A stretch of DNA of 64,000 nucleotides, taken from the NCBI GenBank assembly GCA_937919945.1, contig CALESY010000048.1, positions 1 to 64,000 of the forward strand. Direction: 5' to 3'. Positions 18,777-28,603 of the stretch are shown here, piece by piece. Within the stretch, counting starts at the first letter, position 1; the number at the start of each line of letters is the position of its first letter. The notes under the pieces are model-generated. The model searched no databases. It was not told the DNA's origin and worked only from the letters and a program-made list of their open reading frames with translations. The stretch is from an uncultured Chitinophagaceae bacterium. Lineage in GTDB: Bacteria; Bacteroidota; Bacteroidia; Chitinophagales; Chitinophagaceae. The position numbers and the translations under genes are program-made.

Positions 18777-19853
18777 TCAACTAAATAATTGCAGAAATAT
18801 AGTGTTTTGAGATTGTGTACTGTATAATTTCAGCATATGTGCCTGTCCTGCTAATCCCATTTGTTCTCTTTTGTTGGCATCAGTAATCAACGCTTCCAGA
18901 TATTTTGCCCATTCTTCGTCATTATGACAAACATATCCATTTATACCATTTTGTATGATGACGCTATTAACACCTACTGGGCTTGCTATAGCGGGAATAG
19001 CCAAAGAAAGGTATTGTATGAGTTTGAACCCGCATTTGCCCTCACTCCAAGCATCGGCATGTAATGGCATGATGCCGATGTCAATTTTTAGTAAGTCAGG
19101 TATTTCTGTAGATGCATCCCATCGTATAAACTGATAATCCTTTAATGGTAGTTCGGGGTTTTTATCGGCAATTACCATAAAAGTGAAATCATGCTTTTGC
19201 TGCAACTGGCTAATAACATCAATGATGCTGCTAAGATATGGCAGGGTAGAGTGGCTGCCCGTCCACCCTACAACGGTTTTTTGGTTCCCATGTGTTTTAG
19301 TGCCTTTGTGCATCCGCTCCATATCTACACAAGTTGGCATTAATATTACATTACTGTTGTATTGCAATGCATAAGTACGCAAGTAGTTGTTGCCTGCTGC
19401 TATTTTATAAGACCATTTAACGATATGCTTCGTTTTCCAAAAACATTTAAGATTAGCTGCTATGCTGTTTTGCCTGCTGGTGTTTGGTATCCAAATTGCA
19501 TCATCAAAATCGAATATCATTTTTTTGCGCCATAGCTTAGATACTACCCACTCGAATACAGGCGGCCCTAATGGTGCAGCTTCTCTATGCACAAACACAT
19601 AATCGTAACTATGCACATCAATGAATACTGTTTTGATGCGCGACAAATAGCCTTTTACAATACCCCATGCTTTTTGCAAGACAGAACCTTGCTTATATAA
19701 ATGTCTCCATATATCATCGTCCATAAAAGGAGCAATGCGATAATAAATACCTGCTTGTTTCAGATATGGCTCAAACAGTTCGACACGGAAGCGCTGTGAG
19801 GGCGCTTTGCCGAGGGGGTAAGGAACCATAAATAAAACTTTTACCTTCTTCAT
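18777..19853 (-). CDS. Glycosyltransferase (GT4-like)
   Basis: A 358-residue GT-B type glycosyltransferase. It shows VLFMVPYPLGKAPSQRFRVE at the N-terminus, VFVHREAAPLGPPVFEW, VGWTGSHSTLPYL where the donor domain begins, and WSEGKCGFKLIQYLSLAIP, the sugar-nucleotide-binding region. Members with this N-terminus are frequent in Bacteroidota polysaccharide loci. The ATG overlaps the stop of the upstream glycosyltransferase gene by 1 nt, so translation is probably coupled. The sugar is unknown. Confidence 0.82.
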   Translation of the reverse strand: MKKVKVLFMVPYPLGKAPSQRFRVELFEPYLKQAGIYYRIAPFMDDDIWRHLYKQGSVLQKAWGIVKGYLSRIKTVFIDVHSYDYVFVHREAAPLGPPVFEWVVSKLWRKKMIFDFDDAIWIPNTSRQNSIAANLKCFWKTKHIVKWSYKIAAGNNYLRTYALQYNSNVILMPTCVDMERMHKGTKTHGNQKTVVGWTGSHSTLPYLSSIIDVISQLQQKHDFTFMVIADKNPELPLKDYQFIRWDASTEIPDLLKIDIGIMPLHADAWSEGKCGFKLIQYLSLAIPAIASPVGVNSVIIQNGINGYVCHNDEEWAKYLEALITDANKREQMGLAGQAHMLKLYSTQSQNTIFLQLFS

Positions 19854-20950
19854 TATGCTACAAGTATAGCTTCAAATTGTTGTATAAATTGTTCTTTGCT
19901 AAATTTTGCTCTAACGTACTTTTTACCTGCTTCTGCATACTGATTCCGCAGATTATTATCACTGGCTAAGGTAAGTATCGCGTCTGTCATTGCTGGCACA
20001 TTAGCTACAGGCACAAGCAACCCGGTTTTATTTTCTTCAATCACTTCTTCCGGCCCACCGCATTTAGTGGCAATTATAGCCGTGCCATAATAAGCCGCTT
20101 CCAGACAAGTCATGGATAATGATTCGGAATCGGAGAAATTAAGTAGTATATCAGCGGCTTTTATTTCAGCTTCTATATTACTGCTGAAATCGGCGAAGTT
20201 GACTGCATGGTTTAATTGCAATTGGGTTGCTTCATCTATTAGGCTTTGTTTGAATTGTCTGTTTTTATCTAATCCCATATCGCCGCCAACAAATTTTAGC
20301 CGTAGCTGTTTATTTACGCTATAAGCTTTGATAAATGCCTGTAATGCATAGTCCTGGCCTTTGCCACGTATATAGTTAGACAGATAAAGCAGACAAACAA
20401 TACCATTGTTTGCTTTTAGTGATGTTATATTTTCAGCGAGATTAACTGGGTCGTATAGACGAATGGTATTATCTTTTTGCGGTAACTGATGTAGCACTGT
20501 GTCTGATACAGCTATTACTTTGTGTGCATACCGCTGTGCAAAAAAAGTCCATAATTTGCGAAATGGGGAAGGTATGGCTGCCGGCACAAAACGTACATAA
20601 GTAATAAGCTTTCCTTTATAGCCAAAGCATTTGAGCATGGCGCCCAAGAGATTGTAAAAATCATTCATCTGCACTACATCTATTTGCTGACGTTTTACAA
20701 TGTGGCTTAGTTTGTAGGTATTAATAAGTAACACAAAAGGATATAACAACAACGATGGCGATTTTCTAATCTCCAGCATTTTAAGCGTGAGGTATGTCAT
20801 CTTATATTCATCTAGAACAGCTTTTACTTTACTGTCTGGATGAATAATGAATATAAACTTGTGTTTGTCTGATAATAACAAAGCCTCGCTCAAAGCACAT
20901 TTGAATGCACCTGTAAAAGCCATAGAGTTATCTATTATCAGTATGTTCAT
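19853..20950 (-). CDS. Glycosyltransferase family 4
   Basis: A 365-residue GT4 protein. The N-terminal acceptor domain starts MNILIIDNSMAFTGAFKCAL. The C-terminal donor domain has LLYLSNYIRGKGQDYALQAF, FADFSSNIEAEIKAADI, then SDSESLSMTCLEAAYYGTAI with the E-x7-E type nucleotide-sugar motif. It is packed between two other glycosyltransferase genes: its ATG directly abuts the previous stop and its own stop overlaps the next start. Confidence 0.85.
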   Translation of the reverse strand: MNILIIDNSMAFTGAFKCALSEALLLSDKHKFIFIIHPDSKVKAVLDEYKMTYLTLKMLEIRKSPSLLLYPFVLLINTYKLSHIVKRQQIDVVQMNDFYNLLGAMLKCFGYKGKLITYVRFVPAAIPSPFRKLWTFFAQRYAHKVIAVSDTVLHQLPQKDNTIRLYDPVNLAENITSLKANNGIVCLLYLSNYIRGKGQDYALQAFIKAYSVNKQLRLKFVGGDMGLDKNRQFKQSLIDEATQLQLNHAVNFADFSSNIEAEIKAADILLNFSDSESLSMTCLEAAYYGTAIIATKCGGPEEVIEENKTGLLVPVANVPAMTDAILTLASDNNLRNQYAEAGKKYVRAKFSKEQFIQQFEAILVA

Positions 20951-22153
20951 TTATCCTTCTATTACATTTACCCATTGTTGCAACATGGCATCAAGGGTAA
21001 AGCGTTTTGTTAGTTTTTCAAATTCACTATTACTTGGTGTTGGTTTTTGCAGCCAATCTACAATAGAATTTACCCACATTTTTTGAGTTTCGATCGTTAA
21101 TACATTTACCATGGGTAATAATGAGCCGACAGGTGTATTGACATGGTAGTTTATCGGTTCTGTATGTAGGTTCGGGATATTAAGTATTTCCCTTGGTCCA
21201 GTTGGGCAATCAGTTGATACGACTGGTATGCCACAAATCAATGCTTCGGCTAGTACATTCGGGAATCCTTCCCAAGAAGAAGTAAGGGCAAATAACGTAC
21301 TATGTTTGTAAAATTTAAAAGCATTATGTTGAAAGCCCATCAGGTATACATCTGCATTGCTTCTGTCGCCAGATTGCCAATCGCATATTTTAAGGCCGAT
21401 TGAGTTACAAATAGAAATTATCTGCTGTTTAATTTCGCCATCCCCTAAAATGATTAAACGGGATTCACTTTTTTCTTTTACTTGTTTAAAAATTTGAATG
21501 AGCTTATCATACTCTTTCCCAATATGTAATCTGCCAGATGATATGATTACAGGTTTTGTGAAAATTGTTTCTTCATCAGGCGATAATTTTTCTAAAGACT
21601 GATTAATAATAGTATCAGTTTCATAAAAGTTGTTTATAGTAGTTAATTTTTTCCTGTCAATACCGAAATGCAGGTGTAGCTCGTCAGTCAATGCATTTGT
21701 TACACATACTATTTCATCTGCTTTGCTATAAAAGCGAGGGATAAGTATTTTCTTTCTGATAGCACCCATTGTGCCGCTTATCACCTTGTCGTGCATTTTA
21801 GAGCCACGAATACTTAATACTACTTTTTCTTTTCCTTTAGTTAATACATTTACATAATCTGGCCCTTCCAGAAAACTAATTGAAACATCAGCGTTAGTTT
21901 CTTTTTTCAGTCGCTTTAGTCTTTGAATACGATAACGCCATGCTTTTATTTTGCCAATCACACCACTATGTGCAGGCGGGTCTATAAACACTACATTTTT
22001 ACAAGTCTTATAAAATTTTTCTCTGTCTGTGCCTGAGAGTATGCAAAGCGTAACATTATACCCGTATTGCTCAAGGTAATAACTAAGCAAAGAGATAGAG
22101 CGTTCTGCCCCACCTTTACCTAATTCCGAACCTATTAACAATACGTTTTTCAT
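20951..22153 (-). CDS. Glycosyltransferase family 4
   Basis: A 400-residue GT4 protein. It begins MKNVLLIGSELGKGGAERSI, the glycine-rich GT4 N-terminus. Further on are VVLSIRGSKMHDKVI, VIISSGRLHIGKEYDKLIQI, RLIILGDGEIKQQI and the donor-binding LTSSWEGFPNVLAEALICGI. It is the third of four consecutive glycosyltransferase genes, with no gap to the next gene and 3 bp to the previous one. Specificity is unknown. Confidence 0.88.
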   Translation of the reverse strand: MKNVLLIGSELGKGGAERSISLLSYYLEQYGYNVTLCILSGTDREKFYKTCKNVVFIDPPAHSGVIGKIKAWRYRIQRLKRLKKETNADVSISFLEGPDYVNVLTKGKEKVVLSIRGSKMHDKVISGTMGAIRKKILIPRFYSKADEIVCVTNALTDELHLHFGIDRKKLTTINNFYETDTIINQSLEKLSPDEETIFTKPVIISSGRLHIGKEYDKLIQIFKQVKEKSESRLIILGDGEIKQQIISICNSIGLKICDWQSGDRSNADVYLMGFQHNAFKFYKHSTLFALTSSWEGFPNVLAEALICGIPVVSTDCPTGPREILNIPNLHTEPINYHVNTPVGSLLPMVNVLTIETQKMWVNSIVDWLQKPTPSNSEFEKLTKRFTLDAMLQQWVNVIEG

Positions 22154-22156
22154 TTC

Positions 22157-23353
22157 TTATACTTTTTGTTCAAGGTAATTTGCTACTTGTGTTATGAACT
22201 CCTGCATACTATAGCTATCCATATTGTGTTTCGCATTCATTCCCATTGTTCTGGTCGTTTCACGATTATTAAATGCATACAATATCCGTTCTTTAATAGC
22301 TTCTTTATCTCTGATGGGAATCACCCAGCAGCCTGAATTGTTCCTGCTAAGTAACTCAGCAGAGCCACAATGGTCTGTAATAATAGATGGTACTGCATTG
22401 TGAGCTGCTTCTAATGCAGTCATGGGTGCTCCGTCAATAAGACTAGGTACAGCTAATACATCTATCTTTTGCATAAATGCACTGCTATCAGCAACATGCC
22501 CTTCCCACACAATATTTTTGAGATTTGCATAGTGGGTGTTTACATATTGTTGCATAGCGCCGTCCACAGCTCCCCCTATATGCAGTGTTATGTTGCTATA
22601 TCTAGATTCCTCACAAATCTCTTTCCAGGCATCAAGCAAATAATGCAAGCCTTTCAGGATAACAGTATGGGCGATATAACCTGCATGAAATTCATTCTGA
22701 TTGTTTGTTTTATGTATAGTGACTGGTTTGAAGTCTGGGGTCATATGTCCTAGTAGTTGTACTACCTCCGCTTTATGTCCTGCATTGCTGTAAGACGTAT
22801 AAACAGTAGGAAGCGAACCTATTACTATATCTACATAGCCAATGCTATTATTAAAGTAATCAATCCTTTTTTTGTAAGTGTATGCATCGGTTGTATTAAT
22901 GCCCATGCGTTTGTTTTCTTCCGCCACCAATTTGTATATATAGTTTTCTTCTGGTGTGCCGGGTAGCAGTACAATAACAATGTTCAACCTCTTTGCCCGC
23001 TTGAAAGTACGGTGCATGAACGCGTTGGTGGTAAAAAGTATGTCCGTGTCTTTGCTTAAACGCCATTGGCAAAACCAATCAAACAACATTTCTTGCCATA
23101 GCCTGAATTTGTAGGAGGGTATATTGAAGAAGCTGACCAATTTATTAAGTGCTAACAAATAAAATCTGGACAAAAAACTTACTGGTACAGACTTAAATGG
23201 TGTGTCAAACTTGCCTTTAGAATGTACAATGAAGTTTGCCAATAGCTTTCTTTTGTCTAATGTATCAGAAAGCATATACCCTAGGCGTGCCATACCTGCA
23301 CCACTTGTGGCAGATAAAGACTGAAAAGAAACGACTTGTATTTTCTTCGCCAT
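22157..23353 (-). CDS. Glycosyltransferase (GT4-like), paralogue of the gene at 25239
   Basis: A 398-residue glycosyltransferase starting MAKKIQVVSFQSLSATSGAG. It contains GYIAHTVILKGLHYLLDAW, LHIGGAVDGAMQQY, WEGHVADSSAFMQKID and PSLIDGAPMTALEAAHNAVP, which is the GT4 donor-site region. It ends in NYLEQ. The same landmarks occur in the same order in the gene at 25239-26462, so the two are clear paralogues separated only by an asparagine synthase gene. Both probably add related sugars or act on related acceptors (inference). Confidence 0.82.
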   Translation of the reverse strand: MAKKIQVVSFQSLSATSGAGMARLGYMLSDTLDKRKLLANFIVHSKGKFDTPFKSVPVSFLSRFYLLALNKLVSFFNIPSYKFRLWQEMLFDWFCQWRLSKDTDILFTTNAFMHRTFKRAKRLNIVIVLLPGTPEENYIYKLVAEENKRMGINTTDAYTYKKRIDYFNNSIGYVDIVIGSLPTVYTSYSNAGHKAEVVQLLGHMTPDFKPVTIHKTNNQNEFHAGYIAHTVILKGLHYLLDAWKEICEESRYSNITLHIGGAVDGAMQQYVNTHYANLKNIVWEGHVADSSAFMQKIDVLAVPSLIDGAPMTALEAAHNAVPSIITDHCGSAELLSRNNSGCWVIPIRDKEAIKERILYAFNNRETTRTMGMNAKHNMDSYSMQEFITQVANYLEQKV

Positions 23354-23368
23354 CAGATGCTTGTTTTG

Positions 23369-25237
23369 TTATAGTTTTTCGCACCACTTATCCCACCACA
23401 TCATGAAACTAAGTATTCGCCACATTTTTTCAATGTTGTATTCTTTGTTGTTTTGTTTGTTCCATTTGTACTTTTTATATTCAGCTAATACAGCATTTGC
23501 ATTAAATACTCCTGTTTTTTCAATGCGGTGTTTGGCAAAATAGTGTTCAAATAAAACGTCCATATGTTGGCTGAACCAACTGAAAATAGGTATTGAAAAA
23601 CCCATCTTGGGGCGGACAAACATTTCTCTTGGTATGTATTCAGCTAGTATACGTTTTAGAATCCATTTACTTTCATTGTCTCTCCATTTGAGTTGAACTG
23701 GCATCTGACAAGCTATTTTTACAAGCCTGTGGTCTAGGAATGGTTCGCGACCCTCAATGCTGTTGTACATGGTCGCTCTATCCATTTTTACCAGCAAGTC
23801 ATCTGGCAGATAGTGGCTTATGTCATAAAGCATCAATCCGGTCATGTCATCTCTTACTAATTCTGTGTCTTGAGTGTCCCTGCCATTTCTTTTAAGCAAC
23901 GACTTCATTTCTAAATGACCTTGATTTGCTAAGAAGGAATTATAGAAGTTGCCAAGCTCATTAACGCCTAGCAGCTCATTTAATACTGCTACTCTATGTT
24001 CTGTGTTTTTGCTGTATATATATCTTAATATGCCAGTCTCATATAATGCTGATGTTCCCCAATTCATCGCCTTACGCAAGGCAGAAGGTATAGATGCAAA
24101 ACGTTCATAATAATTCAGGGTGGTATGATAATGCCTATAGCCAGCAAATAACTCATCACCACCATTAGCAGATAATACCACTTTTACGCCCTGCTCTGCT
24201 GCCAGCTTCGATACAATTGTGCTGGGTATGCCAGAGGAATCAGCATAAGGTTCATCATATATATCGTAAAATTTTTCAAGCACGGTATATGCTTCCTTTG
24301 TATCGAGTGTAAATTCGGTATGTTTTGTACCAAGATAGTTTGCTACTTTTTTTGCGTAAGGGGCTTCATTATACCTTTCATGGTCGAAGCCTATGGTGAA
24401 TGTATTAATATTGCCATAATGTTTTTGTAATATGGCTGATACTAAAGAACTATCTATGCCTCCACTTAAAAATATACCTACGGGCACATCAGATACCATA
24501 CGCAGGCTAAAGGCTTCAATTAATTCTTTATGCAATAATTCCTGCCATTCATCGTCAGACAATACAGGTGTAGGTTGTGCGGCTAATAATTTTGCATCCC
24601 AGTAGCAGTATGCACGAGCTTTACCGTCTTTATATTTCAGGTAATAGCCTGGCATTAATTTTTTTGCTTCTTTAAAAATGGTTTTTTCTTCAGAGATGTA
24701 ACCAAACCTGAAGTATTCGTACACAGAATCATTATCAAGGGTCTTGTTTTTAATAAAAGGCAGGATACATCGTAATTCGCTTCCGAACGCAAAACCACCT
24801 TGTGTAGTGTAGTAGACTGGTTTTACGCCAAACCTATCACGAAACAGGTATAATGTATTTTCCCTTTTGTCGTACAAGGCAATAGCGAACATGCCAATAA
24901 AATGGTGTACCGCTTCTACTCCCCATCTGTGAAATGCTTTTATAATAACTTCTGTGTCGCAACGAGAGATGAAGTCGTAGCCCTCTGCAATCAGTTCTTT
25001 TTTTACATACTCAAAATTGTATACCTCACCGTTGTACACCATGCTCAGGTGTTCATAATGATAAGGCTGAGCACCTAGTTCTGTAAGGTCTATAATAGAC
25101 AGCCTGTGGTGCATCAGTGTCAAGTCTTCGTGTTTGAAGATACCATTAGCGTCAGGTCCGCGGTGTCTGATACTTTCAAACGAAGCTTTTATCTGGTATT
25201 CATCATATTTTCCCCAACATCCTGCTATACCACACAT
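23369..25237 (-). CDS. Asparagine synthase (glutamine-hydrolysing) homologue, second copy
   Basis: A 622-residue AsnB-type amidotransferase. It starts MCGIAGCWGKYDEYQ with the Cys2 glutaminase nucleophile, then IRHRGPDANG, MHHRLSIIDL and YNGEVYNFEY. The synthetase domain has VGIFLSGGIDSSLVSA and SANGGDELFAGYRHYH. It is intact and differs clearly from the copy at 15440 (which has LSGDGGDEVFAG), so it is not a recent duplicate. It lies between two paralogous glycosyltransferase genes. Amidation of a sugar acid in the polysaccharide is a plausible role but unproven. Confidence 0.88.
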   Translation of the reverse strand: MCGIAGCWGKYDEYQIKASFESIRHRGPDANGIFKHEDLTLMHHRLSIIDLTELGAQPYHYEHLSMVYNGEVYNFEYVKKELIAEGYDFISRCDTEVIIKAFHRWGVEAVHHFIGMFAIALYDKRENTLYLFRDRFGVKPVYYTTQGGFAFGSELRCILPFIKNKTLDNDSVYEYFRFGYISEEKTIFKEAKKLMPGYYLKYKDGKARAYCYWDAKLLAAQPTPVLSDDEWQELLHKELIEAFSLRMVSDVPVGIFLSGGIDSSLVSAILQKHYGNINTFTIGFDHERYNEAPYAKKVANYLGTKHTEFTLDTKEAYTVLEKFYDIYDEPYADSSGIPSTIVSKLAAEQGVKVVLSANGGDELFAGYRHYHTTLNYYERFASIPSALRKAMNWGTSALYETGILRYIYSKNTEHRVAVLNELLGVNELGNFYNSFLANQGHLEMKSLLKRNGRDTQDTELVRDDMTGLMLYDISHYLPDDLLVKMDRATMYNSIEGREPFLDHRLVKIACQMPVQLKWRDNESKWILKRILAEYIPREMFVRPKMGFSIPIFSWFSQHMDVLFEHYFAKHRIEKTGVFNANAVLAEYKKYKWNKQNNKEYNIEKMWRILSFMMWWDKWCEKL

Positions 25238-25238
25238 A

Positions 25239-26462
25239 CTATCTGTTATTTATCACTGTTAGTTGTTGTTCAAGGTAGTTTGCTATGTCCGTAATCAATT
25301 CATCCATTCGGTATGTATCAAGATTATATTTAGCATTCATTCCCATCATAGCTATTACATCTCTATTATTGTACGCCCAAGTCATTTTTTCTTTTATTGC
25401 TTCTGCATCCCTTATAGGTACAATCATGCAGCCTGTTTCATTCCTTGATAGCAACTCTGCAGAGCCGCAGTTTTCCGTTATTAATACAGGCACTGCATAA
25501 TGCGCTGCTTCCAAAGCTGTGTAGGGGCCACCATCTATCAGGCTGGGTACCACAAAAAGATCTAATGTTTCGAGATATGCAGGCACATCGGGTATTCTGC
25601 CAAGATAATATACATCAGCTAACCCTTTGTAGTGTGTATTGATATAGTTTTTAATATTTGTGTCAACTTTTCCGCCAATGTATAGTTGTATATCGTACTC
25701 AGGATATTGTATTTTCAATAGCTTCCACGCATCTAATAAGTAGTGCAATCCTTTTAGCGCTACAGTATGTGCCAGATAGCCTATTTTGAATGATCCCGAA
25801 GATGCCCTTTTTTCTGTTATACTAACAGGCTTAAAGTCAGGTTTGATATGCCCTATCATTTTTATTACCTCACCCCTATAGCTTGACTGGCTATACGTAT
25901 CGTAAACAGTAGGATAAGAACCTATAATTTTATCAATGTAAGTTATTGACCTATTGAATAGTGCAATTCGTTTGGGGTACGTGTATGCATCTTCTGCTAC
26001 AAAGCCTAGTTTTGCCTGTTCTTCTATAATTATATTTCGGATAAAATTTTCTTCGGGATTTGCAGGTATAAAGATGATGGGTATGTTTAGTCGTTTTGCT
26101 TTTTTAAACGTGCGTCGCAGATATGGTTGTGTAACAAATAGCAAACCAGTATCAGCGTTTATTTTTGATACGCAAAGCATGTCATATATATACTCTTGCC
26201 AATACCTGAATTTATGTGGTGCGAAATGGAGGTAGCCATTTAGTTTATTGAGAATGAACAGTATATACCTAGATAGTGGTGATACAGGCGATGATTTAAA
26301 TGTAGTTGTGAATTTTCCTTTTGAATAAACAATAAACTCTTGTAGAATACCTTTTTTGTCAAGCACTTCAGAAAGGTAATAGCCCAAACGTGCCATGCCT
26401 GCACCGCTATTGGCTGTTAGTGATTGAAAAGATGCGACTAATATTTTTTTATTTTTTTTCAA
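25239..26462 (-). CDS. Glycosyltransferase (GT4-like), paralogue of the gene at 22157; TTG start
   Basis: A 407-residue glycosyltransferase that matches the gene at 22157 along its length: VASFQSLTANSGAGMARLGY, YSKGKFTTTFKSSPVSPLSR, GYLAHTVALKGLHYLLDAW and PSLIDGGPYTALEAAHYAVP. The only plausible start is a TTG at 26462, since a stop lies two codons upstream and the next ATG falls inside the conserved N-terminus. It lies 1 bp from the asparagine synthase gene and 7 bp from the deacetylase-like gene, so tight coupling may offset the weak start codon. Confidence 0.82.
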   Translation of the reverse strand: MKKNKKILVASFQSLTANSGAGMARLGYYLSEVLDKKGILQEFIVYSKGKFTTTFKSSPVSPLSRYILFILNKLNGYLHFAPHKFRYWQEYIYDMLCVSKINADTGLLFVTQPYLRRTFKKAKRLNIPIIFIPANPEENFIRNIIIEEQAKLGFVAEDAYTYPKRIALFNRSITYIDKIIGSYPTVYDTYSQSSYRGEVIKMIGHIKPDFKPVSITEKRASSGSFKIGYLAHTVALKGLHYLLDAWKLLKIQYPEYDIQLYIGGKVDTNIKNYINTHYKGLADVYYLGRIPDVPAYLETLDLFVVPSLIDGGPYTALEAAHYAVPVLITENCGSAELLSRNETGCMIVPIRDAEAIKEKMTWAYNNRDVIAMMGMNAKYNLDTYRMDELITDIANYLEQQLTVINNR

Positions 26463-26469
26463 TAGCTAT

Positions 26470-27357
26470 CTATGGTTTTAGCATTTGTGAAAGTGACATC
26501 TTCTGCACGTTGTATTTTGAAATATAGTCGAGAAACTGCATCAGTACTTCTTTCATTGTTATTTTTTCGTCGTATACCATTGGGTAGTCAAATTCCACAT
26601 AGTGAGTCGATAGCACAAAATCACCATCGTATTTGCGTACCATTTCGAAATCATCGATTAGTCTATTAAGCTTTGTGCCTGGTTGTAACGGATAGTGGTA
26701 CGCAATTTCACTATGACTTGAAAATTTCAATACTTTGGGATAATCTGATTGTCTGTTAATGGTCTTGAATGCCAGCTGTTTGGCTATGTTAATCAATCCT
26801 TGCAGGTTTTTTTGTTTTCTATAAAAAGTTATACCCCCACCACAGATGTTTAAACCTGCTTTCAATACGCAATTATAGCCGTTTAATGATAATAGGTTTT
26901 GAGGTGGAGTAAATACGCTAATGTTAGTATTTAGTAGTTTATTCAGGTGCGCTACTTCTGTTTTTATTTCTTCTGTTACATCGCGTGTTGTGTAATATTC
27001 TGCGCCGCGAACATAGTTGTTAGGCATCTCGGTAGGTAGCACCTTATCCTCATTGCGATGGTACTTAGCATGGTATCCAACATCTAGTTTATTGGCAGCA
27101 AATTTATCATTCAGAAAGTTAATCAACGCTATGTTGTTTTCAATTGGGTGAGGTGTATTGTCATCTGCCCATGCTTGCCAATCAGTTTTTTGTTTGTCTC
27201 TATAGATTTGATGCACCCATTTTGCCCAATTGCCTTTTACCTTAGATATGAGGCACAGTGTAGGTTGGAATTCATCCCAAATATCTGCATAACAGTTCTC
27301 CAGCTCTGCGGGAGTAGTGAAGAAATTGGTATCATCGTCTCTAATGGCAAATCTCAT
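26470..27357 (-). CDS. Polysaccharide deacetylase-like protein (divergent)
   Basis: A 295-residue soluble protein from the ATG at 27357, beginning MRFAIRDDDTNFF. The acidic DDD near the N-terminus, a following histidine pair (GYHAKYHRNE), the FTPPQN strand and late histidines (FSSHSEIAYHY, STHYVEFDYP) resemble the metal-binding layout of NodB/DUF2334-type deacetylases (carbohydrate esterase 4 relatives), but I cannot assign it firmly. There is no signal peptide, so it would act in the cytosol, perhaps on a lipid-linked precursor (inference). An alternative start at 27390 would overlap the preceding gene; the ATG at 27357, 10 nt after that gene's stop, is preferred. Confidence 0.6.
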   Translation of the reverse strand: MRFAIRDDDTNFFTTPAELENCYADIWDEFQPTLCLISKVKGNWAKWVHQIYRDKQKTDWQAWADDNTPHPIENNIALINFLNDKFAANKLDVGYHAKYHRNEDKVLPTEMPNNYVRGAEYYTTRDVTEEIKTEVAHLNKLLNTNISVFTPPQNLLSLNGYNCVLKAGLNICGGGITFYRKQKNLQGLINIAKQLAFKTINRQSDYPKVLKFSSHSEIAYHYPLQPGTKLNRLIDDFEMVRKYDGDFVLSTHYVEFDYPMVYDEKITMKEVLMQFLDYISKYNVQKMSLSQMLKP

Positions 27358-27367
27358 ATTCCAGATA

Positions 27368-28597
27368 TCAATTGTTTGATATATTTTCAATTTTATCCAA
27401 TATTACATCATAGTATACATCGTAGTATGATGTAACGCATTTGTCCATGTCAAACTGTTCGTAGCATACACTGGCGTTGTCTTTATGCAGCTTATACAGT
27501 ATTTTATCACTGTAGTATTTTTCCATCGCATCTTTTACACCATCGACACTCACAATACCGTTTATTATAGGTACAATCTGACCAGCTATTAGCCCGTCTT
27601 TTTGAATCATATTCACTATCTCACCGGCATCTGACGCTATGCTAGGTATCCCACAACACAGATATTCAATAATGACAGTAGGTAGGCTTTCAGAAGGATA
27701 TGTGGTTGGTAAAAGCCCCACATCCATTATTTGTACCCAGTCAAGTGGTTTGTCAGAGTGTCCTGTGAAATGAATATTGCTATGTATTGAGTATCTATCG
27801 CTAAGCGTACGTATGTGCTCGCTTTCTCCAACTAATACCAGGTGAGTATTTGCTTTGTTCAACTTTAAGAAAGCTTGTATAGCTATTTCCCATCCTTTTT
27901 CGGCTATGCCTCGAGATACCATGCCGAATATAAAATCGCTTGGGGGAATATTTAATAACTTCTTTAGGGAGTCAGCATCTTCTGTCGCTGAGCCATCATA
28001 ACCATTGTATATTTTAGATAGTTTGTGCTTAGTAATCTGCTCGAATTTTTCGTGAAAGAAAGCAAGCTGTTTGTCAGATATACATACAATTTCATCAAGC
28101 TGCTTTATATTATTAAGAGCTTTGTTTTTGTAGTGTAATAAGGGTATGGGTAAATTACTCTCGGTTTTATTGTAGAACTGTAAATAATCACCATGCACAG
28201 TTGTGATGACAGGTTTTGCAAAACTACTTGCAACTTCAAGACATACTTTGTCAGACTTTAATAGGTTGCTGTGTATTACTTTTATTTTTTCTTTTCGGAT
28301 AATTTTGGAAAGTGAACGTTTAATAAAGTAGTTTCTCAGGCTCACATCAATATTCATACGGAATAACGCTGCATCTATTTTGCTTAACAACCATGAAAAA
28401 GGAATAGAAGCAATTGTAAGTGGCACATCAGGTGCAAACAATTTATACAGACTTTCGTTAAATTTCTCTTCATAAAAGATGAAGATATGCACTTTGTGGC
28501 CCTTTTGCTTTAGTGCTTGCGATAGACGTAGCACAAAGGTTTCAGCTCCACCAGGATGGATTACTTCAGTAGCCAATAAGATGTTTAGCCTTTTCAA
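27368..28597 (-). CDS. Glycosyltransferase family 4; TTG start
   Basis: A 409-residue GT4 protein that begins with the GT4 N-terminus KRLNILLATEVIHPGGAETF. It contains TTVHGDYLQFYNKTE, FGMVSRGIAEKGWEIAIQAF, LVLVGESEHIRTL and the donor region PSESLPTVIIEYLCCGIPSI. The frame opens only two codons before a TTG at 28597, so TTG is the start; AAAGG just upstream is the best ribosome-binding candidate. It begins 6 nt after the stop of the GT2 gene. Confidence 0.85.
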   Translation of the reverse strand: MKRLNILLATEVIHPGGAETFVLRLSQALKQKGHKVHIFIFYEEKFNESLYKLFAPDVPLTIASIPFSWLLSKIDAALFRMNIDVSLRNYFIKRSLSKIIRKEKIKVIHSNLLKSDKVCLEVASSFAKPVITTVHGDYLQFYNKTESNLPIPLLHYKNKALNNIKQLDEIVCISDKQLAFFHEKFEQITKHKLSKIYNGYDGSATEDADSLKKLLNIPPSDFIFGMVSRGIAEKGWEIAIQAFLKLNKANTHLVLVGESEHIRTLSDRYSIHSNIHFTGHSDKPLDWVQIMDVGLLPTTYPSESLPTVIIEYLCCGIPSIASDAGEIVNMIQKDGLIAGQIVPIINGIVSVDGVKDAMEKYYSDKILYKLHKDNASVCYEQFDMDKCVTSYYDVYYDVILDKIENISNN

Positions 28598-28603
28598 CCT
28601 TTA

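Noticed and set aside
27358..27390. Upstream ATG of the deacetylase-like gene
   Set aside because: It would overlap the preceding glycosyltransferase gene by 23 nt, and the added residues precede the conserved-looking MRFAIRDDD start.
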